From the NCBI GenBank assembly GCA_027596195.1, contig JADGJG010000053.1:1-58983 (forward strand): a stretch of DNA of 58,983 bases. Direction: 5' to 3'. The position numbers were made by a program, and so were the translations under genes. This DNA is from Podochytrium sp. JEL0797. Lineage: Eukaryota > Chytridiomycota > Chytridiomycetes > Chytridiales > Chytriomycetaceae. This document shows positions 9,718 through 21,068 of this stretch, piece after piece; the first letter of the stretch is position 1; every line of letters begins with the position of its first letter. The notes under the pieces were generated by a model. The model was not told the DNA's origin. It did not search any database and saw only the letters and a list, made by a program, of their open reading frames with translations.

Positions 9718-11055
9718 TTATTTCCTTCCAGGGCGATTATGTTTCTTGAACTTTTCCATCACGAGATCGTCTGCAAAAATGAAAAAGAAACACGTCAGCG
9801 AGTGCACAAACGAGAGAGACAGAGAATCAAAAAAGAAAAGTCCACCTGTTGCCATTGTCCGACGATCAAACTTGGGTTCACCGCTGCGTTTCTCGGAAGA
9901 ATCGTTGGAAGTCCGGGAGTGATCGTGGGGATGTGCCTTGGAATCGTTGGGACGACCGCGGTAAAATCGGTCAGAAGCCGAGACGTTCATTCCGCCCGTG
10001 AGTTTGTCCTGTTGGGGAGGTTGGTGTGGGTGTGAGGAGGAGAAAGGGGGGAGGAGAAAAGAGTGGGGGGTGGGGAATGTACAACTGAAGCGGCATTCTT
10101 TCCCGTCATGATATCGCGTTTGGCCTTTTCGGTTTCCTCAATGTTTTTGAGTTTGGTGCTGTGGGTGATCTGTCAGTAATTGAGGACGTTCGCATGGCGG
10201 GTGCGTGGAGAGTGGATCTTCGGGCGGGCAAAGTGCAGCCAATATCCCGAATCGATGAGAACGAGCGGGTCGAGTTTGCATAACTCTTTGACGACTCAAA
10301 TTCCTCCGCCACCTCACGCGTCGATTCAGGAACATTTCGAATCACTAAAGCGCAGAATCGCGTTTGCCTTGAAAACACACCTGATTCCGAGATCCACGAC
10401 GGGGATCGAAGTCAGCATGGCGGCCGAAAAGGCAACGTTTCCTTCGACAATGGGCTTCTTTGATGCTTCTGGGGATTCGTCTTCATCATCGTTGTCATCA
10501 GGCATAGCAGAGGATTCGAGGCTCTCGTTGGAATGGACATTTGCCCCAGCGTTTCGCTTCCGTTTGAGTTCGCGTTCAATGAATTCGAGCATCTTCTTTT
10601 CCGTGTCCATCGTGTTTGAAGCCGTGGCAAAGGCACCGCCAATGACGGGTTCTTCGCCAAACGCCATTCTGTAAAAACAGTAATAAGAGGTTGAACAGTT
10701 CAATAAGAACTCACTTTGAACCCTTGACCTGGTCCAGATCGACAATTCCTCCCGTCTTGAGCTTCCACGGATCGTCCTTTTCCTTCTTCTTCTTGAGCTT
10801 CTCGGCTTCCTCTCTGTCCTTGAGTGCGATCGGGTCGCCCTTTCCGAGCGCAAACACATCCACCCCGTGGCCCTTCTTGCGCAGTTTGCGGAGTTCGAGA
10901 ACATCGGCGACGGAGAGGGTCTGGTAAATAAAAATAAATAAAATAAAATAAAATAAATCAATCGTCACCTCTTCGCCCTCTTCACCCGCTGGGTTGGTTG
11001 ATTCCTCGTCCGAGTCTGGCTCGCGCTGGCGCAGTCGCTTCTTGATGGGCGCCAT
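9718..11055 (-). CDS. TLS1: TLS1 / C9orf78-type spliceosome-associated protein
   Basis: Six exons (11055-10969, 10920-10715, 10668-10381, 10158-10086, 10008-9846, 9770-9718) give 289 residues. Family landmarks occur in order: an Arg/Lys start with an acidic stretch, [35 protein letters not shown], the [14 protein letters not shown] helix and the terminal [12 protein letters not shown] (human EKFKKMNRRY). The family acts in the nucleus with the spliceosome; fission yeast Tls1 affects splicing and telomeric silencing. The third intron is 222 nt and contains a distracting open frame. The first intron is a TAAAA-type simple repeat. The gene is divergent to TBP, with 33 bp between the start codons. 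Confidence 0.9.
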
Positions 11056-11088
11056 TCGAAAGAAATCAAAAAAAAAGATTTGCCAAAC
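11056..11088. promoter_or_regulatory. 33-bp bidirectional spacer between TLS1 and TBP start codons
   Basis: The two ATGs at 11055 (minus) and 11089 (plus) are separated by an A-rich 33-bp segment. Both 5' UTRs and core promoters must therefore overlap each other or the coding sequence of the partner. Confidence 0.75.
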
Positions 11089-12314
11089 ATGGAACCCGTT
11101 CCCGCCACGCCTGGCCCCATCTCAGCCCCTACGCCAGGGGGGTCCATTCCATGGACATCGGGCATTACTCCGACCCTGCAGTTGAGTTGCTGAAAGAGAA
11201 AGTGGGGTGTGCTGACTGTATGCGCAGAAATGTGGTTGCCACAGTGAACTTGGATTGCAAGCTGGACCTCAAGACCATTGCCCTGCGCGCGAGGAACGCA
11301 GAGTACAACCCAAAGGTGTGTTAATAGTGCGTGGTGATCGGTGTGTGCTGTTGCTGTGGGGGCCTTGTGGTGGAGTGCCACAAATCCCACACTTCCACAC
11401 TGTCCCCCATTCCGTTTTGTTTTATGGTTGCTAACCACGTATGCTTTATATCCTTCTTTTGCGCCCTCTCTCTGACTGCTGTCACGATTTGAAAAATCCA
11501 ACTTGGTTCCCGTCACCCTTATGTTCCATCTCCCGACAAACCGATTCTCGAATCCCATCGAAACACACACACACACACAAAAACACTCACTCCAACCAGC
11601 GATTCGCCGCAGTCATCATGCGAATCAGAGACCCCAAAACCACTGCCCTCATTTTCGCATCCGGCAAAATGGTCGTCACGGGTGCCAAATCAGAAGACTT
11701 GTCGAAACTCGCCGCCCGCAAATATGCCCGTATTATTCAAAAATTGGGTTTCGCGGCCAAGTTTACCGATTTCAAAGTCCAGAATATTGTCGGCAGTTGT
11801 GATGTCAAGTTTCCCATTCGGCTCGAAGGGTTGGCGTATTCTCATGGGGATTTTAGTAGTGTACGTGTTTGTTTTTGGGGTTGGAGCTGAGCCGAGCGAA
11901 ACGCCGCGTGGCGCGGAGTGCGAAGTGAGTCTCGCGCAAAGCGCAAGCGGCGCGCAGCGGCGCATCGCGTAGCGAAGGTAGCGCGGCGAAGCTGAGGAGG
12001 CAAAGAGAGTGCACGCACACGCGTCGTTGACTTGTTTCTAACACCCGAATCATTTCACTCGCACAGTACGAACCCGAACTCTTCCCCGGTCTCATCTACC
12101 GCATGGAAAAGCCCAAAATCGTGCTACTCGTGTTTGTTTCGGGAAAGATTGTCTTGACGGGAGCCAAGCTGCGAACAGAAATTTACGAGGCGTTTGAGCG
12201 GATTTATCCCGTGTTGCAGTGTGAGCCTTTTGCTTTTGTTTGTTTACTTTTGTGGAGTGGCTTTTGTTCTCATGATTTGTTTTTCTGCAATCAGCTTTCC
12301 GCAAGGCTCAATGA
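11089..12314 (+). CDS. TBP: TATA-binding protein
   Basis: TBP binds the TATA box and nucleates TFIID, TFIIIB and SL1-type complexes in the nucleus. Five exons (11089-11180, 11228-11315, 11600-11860, 12067-12220, 12295-12314) give 204 residues: a short Pro-rich N-terminus of about 30 residues and the complete saddle of two direct repeats. Each repeat is recognisable: [20 protein letters not shown] with [17 protein letters not shown], then [17 protein letters not shown] with [13 protein letters not shown] and [16 protein letters not shown]. The Phe residues that pry open the minor groove are kept. The first donor is GTTGAG; it was chosen because it restores Gln at the junction. The last exon is only 20 nt. 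Intron 3 holds an unusual GC-rich block. Confidence 0.97.
11885..12035. repeat. GC-rich, partly palindromic block inside TBP intron 3
   Basis: About 150 bp within a 206-nt intron is far richer in GC than the flanks. It is full of short inverted segments such as GCGCAAAGCGC (about 11935-11945) and repeated GCGCGGCG/CGCATCGCG words. It looks inserted rather than part of the ancestral intron. I see no second copy in this window. Confidence 0.5.
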
Positions 12315-12654
12315 ACGAACAACGCGTTCTGAGTGTATTCGATCCACAGATTCTTTTCCTTTATCTCTTTGATATGTTCTGGTGTTGCGCCGGCAGTCAG
12401 CAAAATAAACCCGATAATAACGAGTTTTTTTCGCGAACATCATCGCGTCTTGGGATTCGCAAGAGAAGGGAGCTCCCTCGACGGGGGCCTCCTTGAGGGA
12501 GGATCGATTTTTTATTATCACCGCCTGGAAGGCGTTTCTGTTTTGGTGTATCCCATTTGTCTCCTATTTAATTTCTCTCTGGCATTTGCCAGTGTGGACT
12601 GGCGGCTTTCCTCAAAAAACTTGATATCTGACAATTCTCAGCACCCGCTTACCA
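12315..12654 (+). promoter_or_regulatory. Upstream region of the first membrane-protein paralog
   Basis: No gene. GCAGTCAGCAAAAT near 12396 and TGACAATTCTCA just before the start codon recur in the same order before the paralog at 15724, so the promoter was duplicated with the gene. Two small hairpins (CCTCC-loop-GGAGG and CGCCT-loop-AGGCG) lie at about 12488-12535. Confidence 0.45.
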
Positions 12655-15407
12655 ATGAGCTCCAGCAATACATCGCATGGCAACATGCTCGATATTCCTG
12701 AACCGTCGAGGACTGCTCCTTCATCACCTACTCCTCCTCGCAAGATTGGATTGTCCGAACTAGACCGCTCCAACTCGCGTGGTTCCATTCTCCGAAAAAC
12801 TCCCGACTTTGGATCCACCCCAAAAATCCCAACTCATCCCCATGCGCGTCTCAAGTTTGCGGATGAGGGGACGCCGCCCAAGGCAATCAAAACTGATTCG
12901 AACGACTCTGAGATCGCCGAACCATCCTTGTCCATGTCGCGGGTCCCGAAGATTATTTCCGATGACGGCGGACAAAATGGATCGAGGATTCCAAAGATTG
13001 CCGAGGATTCCAGTGACTTGCCTCATGGAGACGGTGTTGTGAACCCAACGGTTTTGTCTCAGTTGAGGCCATCGCTTTCGGCATCGCGTCGAACGTCCAA
13101 AGTTCAAGTAACCTTGAGACCGATTTCGGAGCCAGTTGAATCGTCTAGTTTATCACCAGTGAGAAAGATTGTTGGGGAGTTGAAAATCTTGACGCCCACG
13201 TTGCAGGCGGACGCGAATTTTCCGACGCCTTCCGTGTCGCAAAGAAAATTGCAAACGCAGCAAGCGGTGGAAGAAGAAACTGCCAATCAGATCAGGCTCA
13301 GCGAATCTGTTAATCCTCCTGGCTTAGGGCTTCCTTCTCTGGGATATGAAAGTGACGGATATTCATCAAAGAAACAACGGAAATCCTTGCCGACATATGA
13401 TGATTCGTTTCCAGGAGTAGATGATATTACCGCTCAGGAAATTGGATTTGGACAAGATGCTGGATCAAAAAGAGGCTCGCGGTTTGGGGGTGCGTCGATC
13501 CTTGGGCCTGGATCGAAAAGAGGCTCGCGTTTTGGCGGCGCGTCTATCCAAACATCGCGTTCGTCTAGAAAATCGAGATCGGTGGGAGGAACTTCTACGA
13601 TTGCATCCTCTATGCACTTGTCACAGGATTTCTTGTACAAAGTTTCTCGACGCATCGAAGCCATCAAAGGGAGAATCGTTCGTAGCAAAGGGTTCCAGTT
13701 TGTGTATGGATGTTCGATTTCTACGAGGTTTCAAATTTACGCGCTCAGTCTTACGCATGTGTTGGATCTAGTTTTTATCACTTTGCTAGTCAACAACTTG
13801 GCCGGGCAGGTATTGCCAGGAATCGGATGGTACAACTTTGCACATGCCGTGTTTGGGTCCTTGGGGAAACTCGGGCTTGTCGTCGGATTCACGACCTGTC
13901 AATTGATTGCCAAAGAGTTTGTTGCCCACGGACTCGTCAGCAAGGGGAAAGGTGTTCCGCTTTCCGATGTCGCTGTAGCTCCCACTGAGTTCAACCCACC
14001 ACAAGGAAGAACATTGCGGTACATGTTTCTTGGATCCATGGTTCTGTTGGAAGGTGCCATGTGGTATTTGCTCTTGTTCATTCAGTGGGCTCCAGTGAGC
14101 ACTGATTTGGGAGTGTTTCCGTGTATTCCGGCCACTTATCCAGTTGCGCCATCGTTTTTGAAGAATGTACCGGGATTCTTGAGTGGTGATACTTCTCTTT
14201 CAACCATTTACAATTACGGGATTCCGTTAAAGGATGGCTTGATTGGTGGATGGAATGCGTGGCCAATGTCGGCGCCATCCATGGCATTCAATATGGAGGG
14301 TGATGGAGTCGTGTATGCCTATTCGGTGGTGTGCGGAGATTTGTCAGTTACTGAGTCCAATAGTCCTGACAACACGAAGCATCCATCTCGTGTGAGGCTG
14401 AGCCTGATCCATTCGGAACTGTGGATCGACATGTATAACGCCATTGTTGAAATTCAGCTCCCGGCCAACACGCACAATTGGAAGGAATATTCCGATCGGG
14501 ATGTCACGCAAAGATGCACGATACGATACACATTTGGAGAGGGGCATGTGAAGTTTACGTTTGTATCGGATGAGTGGTTGATGGTGACTGGTGGTCAAAT
14601 GGATCAAATCACGATTCAAGGGCAATCTATTGTCAGAGGAGATCCTGAGAAGCGTTATTTTGATGATGTAGTCGAGCACATTGGCTCCACGTCAAAGTAC
14701 AATAACATGACGGGCTGGTTTGTCGAGGTATTCACCGAGTGTGTTGGTGGAATCACTTATGATCCAACTCAGGTACGATATTTCGATTTATTGCACAATT
14801 ATTCTAAACCTCACAATTATTCTTATAGACCGGAAAGATTTCGAGTTTGATTCAGTGGGGTCAGGACAATCGAGGGAGATATGACTTGAACCAAACGTGG
14901 CAAGGAATCGCCGGAGCCATGGGTTCCATGAGCCATTACCTCATTATGCAGTATAACGGAAGCGCGACCTCGGATTGTCTCTACTCGGGGAACCAAGGCT
15001 CTGGAATCATCACCATCCCACCACTTGTCTCGGCGCTGATGCTTTCTTCAGTCCTGATTTGCTTTGTTGCGCAAGTCTTTCAGCTTCTGAGGTGGGCATT
15101 GACTTCTGGAGGGAGCCCCAAAACCGACCGTGTTGCGAGAATCTTGAATTCGCCGTTGCTTATCATGTTCCACATGAGGGCGGCTGTCACGGGCCTTATT
15201 CCAGACATTAGAACTGGGGACCATAGTACGAGAAGCATCCGCAAACATTTCGAAAAGATTCCGGTTCGTCTTGGGGAGAGCAAAAAAACGCGTGGTGAGC
15301 CTATTGGAACGCTTGTGATGGGTCCTCCAAAGGATATTGTGGCCATGAATGACAAGAGGCAATATTTCGGGGCGAATGGAAACCTTTTGGATCCCTTTTT
15401 GGATTAG
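12655..15407 (+). CDS. Multi-pass membrane protein of unrecognised family, paralog 1
   Basis: Two exons (12655-14772 and 14829-15407) give 898 residues. I do not recognise the family. The first 330 residues are Ser/Pro-rich and look disordered, with a conserved block GSILRKTPDFGS and then RLKFADE (about 64-71). Three predicted membrane helices follow at about 361-385, 395-418 and 455-479. Next comes a segment of some 290 residues with several Asn-x-Ser/Thr sites that is probably outside the cytosol. A fourth helix lies at about 776-794, followed by a basic cytosolic tail. RLKFADE resembles the RVxF-type docking motif of protein phosphatase 1 partners; that is speculation. A 13-residue segment GSKRGSRFGGASI is repeated at about 270 and 286. 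A likely polyadenylation signal AATAAA lies at 15446. The paralog at 15724 is close kin. Confidence 0.85.
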
Positions 15408-15723
15408 ATTTTTGTTGTATTATTCTTTTTTGGGAAAATCAAAGAAATAAACCATCCTTGTTGCATCTGGATGCCATCAGAGTGATGATTCCCTCAACAT
15501 TTCATATTGATTTTCTTCCTGAATCACAGGGGTGCACCAGCAGTCAGTAAAATTTACCTGATATTGACAAGGAAAATTCTCGCGGGCGTATCGCTTTTCA
15601 GATTTCGCACGTCAACTCCGCGATTGTGCGATCTGAACAAAGGTTAAAAAGTATTAAGCTAATTTTTAGTTTTGAAGGGGCTTAAGCAGAGCTTCAACCT
15701 GACAATTCTCAACACCCGCAAAA
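15408..15723 (+). promoter_or_regulatory. Spacer between the two membrane-protein paralogs
   Basis: The 3' flank holds AATAAA at 15446-15451. GCAGTCAGTAAAAT near 15540 and TGACAATTCTCAACACCCGC just before the next start codon match the region upstream of paralog 1. No gene is visible. Confidence 0.45.
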
Positions 15724-18347
15724 ATGAACTCCAATAATGCCTCAGCTGGCAACTTGCTCGATATTCCTGAAGCAGCTAGAATTAGAACTGCTCCATCATC
15801 ACCTAGTCTTCCTCGCAGACTCACGAAACTCGATCGTTGCAACTCGAAGGGTTCTATTCTCCGAAAAACCGCCGACTTTGGATCTGTCCCAAAGCTCCCT
15901 ACTCATCCACACCCGCGTCTCAAGTTTGCGGATGAGGGGAAACCGTCTAAGTTGGAAATCAAAACGGATTCAAACGACTCGGGGATCGCTGAACCGTTCA
16001 TGTTCACGTCGAGGGTCCCAAAGATTGTTCAAGATGACGGCGGGCAAAACGAATCGAGGATCACAACTATTGCCGCCGATGGCGATGTCTTGCCTCATGG
16101 AGATATCATTGTGAACCCAACGGCTCTGTCTCAGTTGCAGAGATCGTCGATTTCGACATCGCGTCGATCATCCAAAGTTCAAGGAACCTTAAGTAAAATT
16201 TCGGAACCAGGGGAATCAGCTAGTTTATCACTAGGAGAAATTGCTGGAGAGTTGAGCAGCTTTACGCCCATCTTGCAAACGGACGCGAATTTTCAGACGC
16301 CTTCCTTGTCGCGAAGAAAATCACAACCGCAGCCAGCGGAGGAAGAAGAAACAGCCAATCAGATCCATCGCAGCGAATATACTAGTACACCTGGCTTGGG
16401 GCTTCCTTCTAATCAACAAAAATCATTGCCAGCATATGATGATTCGTTTCCAGGAATCGGGGATGATATTTCTGCTCAAGAACTTGGATTGAGACAAAAT
16501 CAGTCGAGAAAACCGAGATCCGTGGGAGGAGCCTCTACCATTGGATCATCCATGCATCTGTCACAGGAACATCTCTACAAAATTACGCAACGAATCGAAG
16601 CCATCAGAGGGGGAATCGTTCGCAGCAAAGTCTTCCAGTTTGCGTATCGGTGTTCAATTTCGACGAGGTTTAAAATTTACGCGCTCAGTCTGGTGCATGT
16701 GCTGGATCTTGTTTTTATTACCTTGCTGGTCAACAACTTGGCCGGGCAGGTGTTGCCAGGAATCGGATGGTACAACTTTGCTCATGCCGTGTTTGGGTCG
16801 TTGGGGAAAGTGGGGCTTGTCGTTGGATTTACGACATGTCAATTGACTGCCAAAGAATTTGTTGCACACGGGCTCGTCAGCAAGGGAAAAGGTGTTCCGC
16901 TTTCTGATGTCGCGGTGGCTCCTACCGAGTTCAATCCACCACAAGGGCGAACGTTGCGGTACATGTTTCTTGGATCCATGCTCTTGTTGGAAGGAGCAAT
17001 GTGGTATTTGCTTTTGTTTATTCAGTGGACTCCAGTGAGCACCGAGTTGGGAGTGTTCCCATGTATTCCAGCGACCTACCCCGTTGCGCCTTCATTTTTG
17101 GCGAACATACCTGGATTCTTGAGTGGTGATGCTTCTCTTGCAACTATTTATAATTATGGGATTCCGTTGGAGGATGGTTTGATTGGAGGGTGGAATGCAT
17201 GGCCGTTGTCGGCACCTTCTATGGCATTCAATATGGAGGGTGATGGAGTCGTGTATGCTTATTCGGTGGTGTGTGGGGACTTGTCAGTTACTGAGTCCAA
17301 TAGTCCTGACGACACGAAGCATCCATCTCGTGTGAGGCTGAGCCTGATCCATTCGGAACTGTGGAACGAAATGTATCATGCCATTATCGAAATCCAGTTT
17401 CCAGCCAACACGCACAATTGGAAGGAATATTCGGATCGGGATGTCACACAAAGATGCACGATACGCTATGCGTTGGGAGAAGGACGCGTGAAGTTTGCGT
17501 TTGTGTCGGATGAATGGTTGATGGTAACTGGTGGTCAAATGAATCAAATCACGATTGAAGGTCAAGCTATTGTCAAAGGAGATCCTGAGAAGCATCATTT
17601 TGATGATGTACTCCAGTACATGGGCTCTACGTCAAAGTATAATAACATGACGGGCTGGTTTGTTGAAGTATTTACCGAATGTGTCAGTGGAACCACTTAT
17701 GATCCGACCCAGGTAGGACATTTTGATTTATTGCACGATTAATGCTAACCTCACAATTGTTTTCCTAGGCTGGAAAGATTTCGAGTTTGTTTCAGTGGGG
17801 TCAGAACAATCGACGTCAATACGACTTGAACCAAACATGGCAAGGAATCGCCGGAGCCATGGGTTCCATGAGCCATTACCTTCTCATGCAGTATGACGGA
17901 AACGCGATGTCGAACTGCCTCTACTCCGGTACCCAAGGCTCAGGAATCATCACCATCCCACCACTCGTCTCGACACTGATGCTTTCCTCGATCCTGATTT
18001 GCTTTGTCGCACAAATCTTTCAACTTTTGAGCTGGGCGCTGACTTCGGGAGGCAGCCCGAAAACCGACCGTGTTGCGAGAATCTTGAATTCGCCGTTGCT
18101 TATCCTGTTCCTCCTGAGGGCATCAATTACTGACATAATTCCAGAAATTAAAAGCGGGGACCATAGCTCAAGAAGCATCCGCAAGCATTTCGAAAAGGTT
18201 CCCGTTCGACTTGGGGAGAGCAAAAAGACTCGTGGTGAGCCTATTGGAACGCTTGTAATGGGTCCTCCGAAGGGGATTGTGGCCATGAACGACACGAGAA
18301 AATATTTTGGGGCGAATGGAAAGCTTTTGGATCCCTTTTTGGATTAG
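15724..18347 (+). CDS. Multi-pass membrane protein of unrecognised family, paralog 2
   Basis: Two exons (15724-17712 and 17769-18347) give 855 residues. The single phase-0 intron is at exactly the same place as in paralog 1, just after the TYDPTQ motif. From the first membrane helix (about residue 318) to the C-terminus the two proteins are near-identical. The disordered N-terminus is more diverged and lacks the repeated GSKRGSRFGG block. The GSILRKTADFGS and RLKFADE motifs are kept, which argues that they matter. Predicted helices start at about 318, 352, 412 and 732. Both proteins end in the same FGANGxLLDPFLD tail. Function is unknown: a plasma-membrane or endomembrane protein with a large glycosylated domain. 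Confidence 0.85.
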
Positions 18348-19559
18348 TTCAATTAATAGAAGCAAGATTTTTTTTCCCTTTGGTTGCCACAATTCCCTCA
18401 ATTGTTTGTTTTCCTTGCGGATATCCACAGGGGCGATTTTAATCCATTGTATGTTGTAGGATTTGTTCGTTTGGTCTTCGTTATGGATCGCGCACTTCAA
18501 TTTCCAAGAGATTTTGTCGCAGGGGCAGATCGTCAGCCAAAAGTCTACCTGGCCTTTTAGGTAGGAGTGGCCTGAGCAGACCTAGGTGAGAATAAAAACT
18601 GGTTTGTCAACTTATAATTAGCATGCATGAATCAAACATGGACAGCAAAGATGGAAGGGGTCATACGCATGAGAAAACACTACCCCTTCGATGGGGAGTT
18701 TATATTCAGAATTCAAGAAGTACGAGTGTTGCGTTTTTGCTTCTGGCGATCATGTCGCGATTCGTTTTCGCGCTGAGCAGGAGGAGCCGCTCACTCAATA
18801 TTTTACCCTCTTTTCCCGTCCCTTGAAATCACCGAATGCATTTTCTCCCATGCATTTTCTTGAAATGAAAAATAACACGAAAGTATCACTTTCGAAATAC
18901 TCTCGCCCGCCGAGGTTGATCAGAAGCCGGCTGCATGCGAGGCAAGAAAAACTGCCTATCTCTGCATGCGGTGCAGTGCAATTAGTAGTGATCAACTGGA
19001 TGGAAGGTTTTCCGTATGTAGTCGTCGGAATCGCCACGTTTGTGCACAATTTCATTGCCGGAATCTGTTCAAGGGCCATCACGGGCAGGCTGCGGTCGAT
19101 CTTTGCCAAAAAACCGAACCAACACAAGAGAAAGCAGGAGAGGGTGCAATTGGACCAAATTTTGACTGCTATGCTGTCCCTGTTTGTCATGGTCAACTTC
19201 GGGTTTCTGACCGACACGGAAAAGGGGTAAAATTCTGTCACTCTTAACCAAGGGGGAAAAGTTTTCTTGCTGCGGCTCTACGGCGGATGGCCGGATTCGT
19301 CTCTGTGACTTTCCCTCACGGTTATAAGACCGGTGTCCCAAGAATTCGTCCAATTAATATTTTGACAAATGGCGACTTTACACCTATTCGGGGCGCCGAT
19401 CGTACCAGGCTATAGGTTTTCTGAACACTCAAAATATCCCAAACACTACACCCAACGTATTCCCCACCAAAGTATTATAGCGACAGGCATTACTCTCTCG
19501 CCCTCTCTGAATTATTTTTTTCGCAATTTCAATTTCTAAAAAATCAAACATTATCAGAC
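18348..19559. other. Intergenic stretch containing the left edge of the duplication
   Basis: I find no convincing gene in these 1.2 kb. A plus-strand open frame (18691-19230) and a minus-strand one (18795-19241) cross the duplication boundary at 19,042 and lose their upstream halves in unit 2, so neither is likely to be real. From 19,042 on, this is the first 518 bp of the repeated unit and the probable promoter of the DJ-1 gene at 19560. Confidence 0.5.
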
Positions 19560-20196
19560 ATGACTAAAGTTCTCGTTGTGGTCACGGACGGCTCCGAAGA
19601 CATGGAAACGGTTGTGTGTTTGGATATTCTGCGGCGCGCACAGCTCGATGTGACTCTCGCGTCGCTGTTTACTTCTTTGAATGTGCGGTGCGCGCAAGGC
19701 ACTTTGCTTGTCGCCGATGCTGTGTTTGGGGGGATCACCGCGGAAGACTTTGGCTGCGTAGTTCTCCCTGGCGGAATGGGCGGAGCGCTCGCGTTTGCGG
19801 GTGCGTTGCTTTTGTTTGTTTTTTTGTTTTTGTTTATTTATTTATTTATTTAAAACAGCGCACGCGCCGCTCCACGAACTTCTGCGCTCGTTTGAGCAAA
19901 AGGGCAAAGTGATCGCGGCTCTTTGCGCCGCGCCCATTGCGCTTCACCCGGCGCGCGTGGCAAAGGCAAAACGAGTCACGTCGCATCCGAGCGTCAAAGC
20001 CACGTTGATGCAAACCGACTGGTTCAAAGAGTATTCGGAGGACCGCGTCGTTGTCGACGACAACTTCATCACGAGCAGAGGTCCTGGCACAAGCGTCGAA
20101 TTTGCGCTGGCCATCGTAAAAAACCTGTGCGGAAAAGACCTCGCGAATCAGGTCGCCGCACCAATGATGCTGCATCCCGGATTGGTCATTGTGTGA
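19560..20196 (+). CDS. DJ-1/PfpI family protein, intron-containing (unit 1)
   Basis: Two exons (19560-19800 and 19859-20196) give 192 residues. Glu16 in GSEDMET, the Cys103 nucleophile in ALCAAP, VVLPGGMGGALAF and the SRGPGTSVEFALAIV segment are all present. SRGPGTS, FEFALAIV-like and GKDLANQVAAPM are closer to animal DJ-1 (SRGPGTS, FEFALAIVEAL, GKEVAAQVKAPL) than the two genes at 6.8-9.4 kb are. It also has an intron they lack, so this is an older, separate lineage. The 58-nt intron ends in a TTTA simple repeat. A likely poly(A) signal AATAAA lies at 20233-20238. The IMP3 gene converges on it with 117 bp between stop codons. Confidence 0.94.
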
Positions 20197-20313
20197 GGTG
20201 CACGCGTCGATCTGTAGCTATTTGCGGTGTGGAATAAAACTGCTGCTTTGCGAGTGGCGTGTGGAATATCGAACGAGAATTGTTTTCGAAAGCGCGCTTT
20301 ATTCCAATAGTTA

Positions 20314-21068
20314 CTACAAGTCCAACAAGTCAAAGTCATCGAGCTGGAAGTAAACAGAAACGCAGTTTGAGAAAAAATTCAGCAGCACACGAACAAACAA
20401 AAAAACGCACCTTATCGTTGTACTTTGCAATCTTCCTCTTGATGGACGATCCATTCACCCAAGTCACATAATCTTCCATCTTTCTCGTGACCAAGAAGGC
20501 CGGGTCCGTGATGGTTTCGGGTCCCACGCGAATGTGTCCTTGCTCGACATAAGTGACTGCCGATTTCACCGTCTCCGCCATCTTCAATCGCACCATCACA
20601 ATCGGAAGTCTCCGTCTAAAACGGCATTTGATCAGTTTCGAGAGAATATCCGAGCGATTCGCCTGTGTTACCTGCAGAAGGCCGACACTGTCACCTTCTC
20701 ACACTGCGACAGCATCTTCTTGGCAGTAATCAAGCCCATCTGATACAACTTTTCGAGCAAATCATCCGTCTTTGTGTCGCGATACGGATCTTTGGGGTCC
20801 AACAGACTCAATCGGTGCGCAAGCTTTCGAATCTGACCCGCAATCTTGTTGTACTTTTGGTATTCCTCTCTCTTGGGAACGTGGTACCGCCGCATGACTT
20901 GCGTCTCATGCAGCGAGCTGTCGGTCTTCCATTGCAGGAAATCAACCTTTTTGAGGAGCTTCTTTTCGTGGTATTGGAGCGAGGACTGGTAGGATCCGCC
21001 ATTAGGCGAGGTTAGAATCGGATGCCAAAATCTGGTCGATCGTTCATGGAGGGGCGACTCACTGCCAT
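20314..21068 (-). CDS. IMP3: U3 snoRNP protein IMP3 (unit 1)
   Basis: IMP3 bridges U3 snoRNA and the pre-18S rRNA in the nucleolar small-subunit processome. Four exons (21068-21063, 20985-20672, 20615-20411, 20343-20314) give 184 residues, the same length as the human protein. The first exon is only ATG-GCA, followed by a 77-nt intron with a TTCTAAC branch site. Landmarks: [69 protein letters not shown], then the S4-type RNA-binding segment [29 protein letters not shown] and the acidic DDFDLLDL end. It shares a 371-bp divergent promoter with SNU13, another U3 snoRNP protein. Confidence 0.96.

Noticed and set aside
10159..10380. Open frame inside TLS1 intron 3 ([20 protein letters not shown]) as an extra exon
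   Set aside because: Skipping it joins VDLGI directly to the [14 protein letters not shown] block in frame, as in C9orf78, and gives the family length of 289.
18691..19241. Open frames on both strands across the left edge of the duplication, and 38734-39207 across the internal junction
   Set aside because: Their two halves come from unrelated sequence on either side of the junction, and the product differs between units; no family signature.
19290..19320. Short match (TTTCCCTCACGGT) to the antisense of large-subunit rRNA
   Set aside because: Only about 13 bases agree and the flanks do not resemble rRNA, so it is a chance word.
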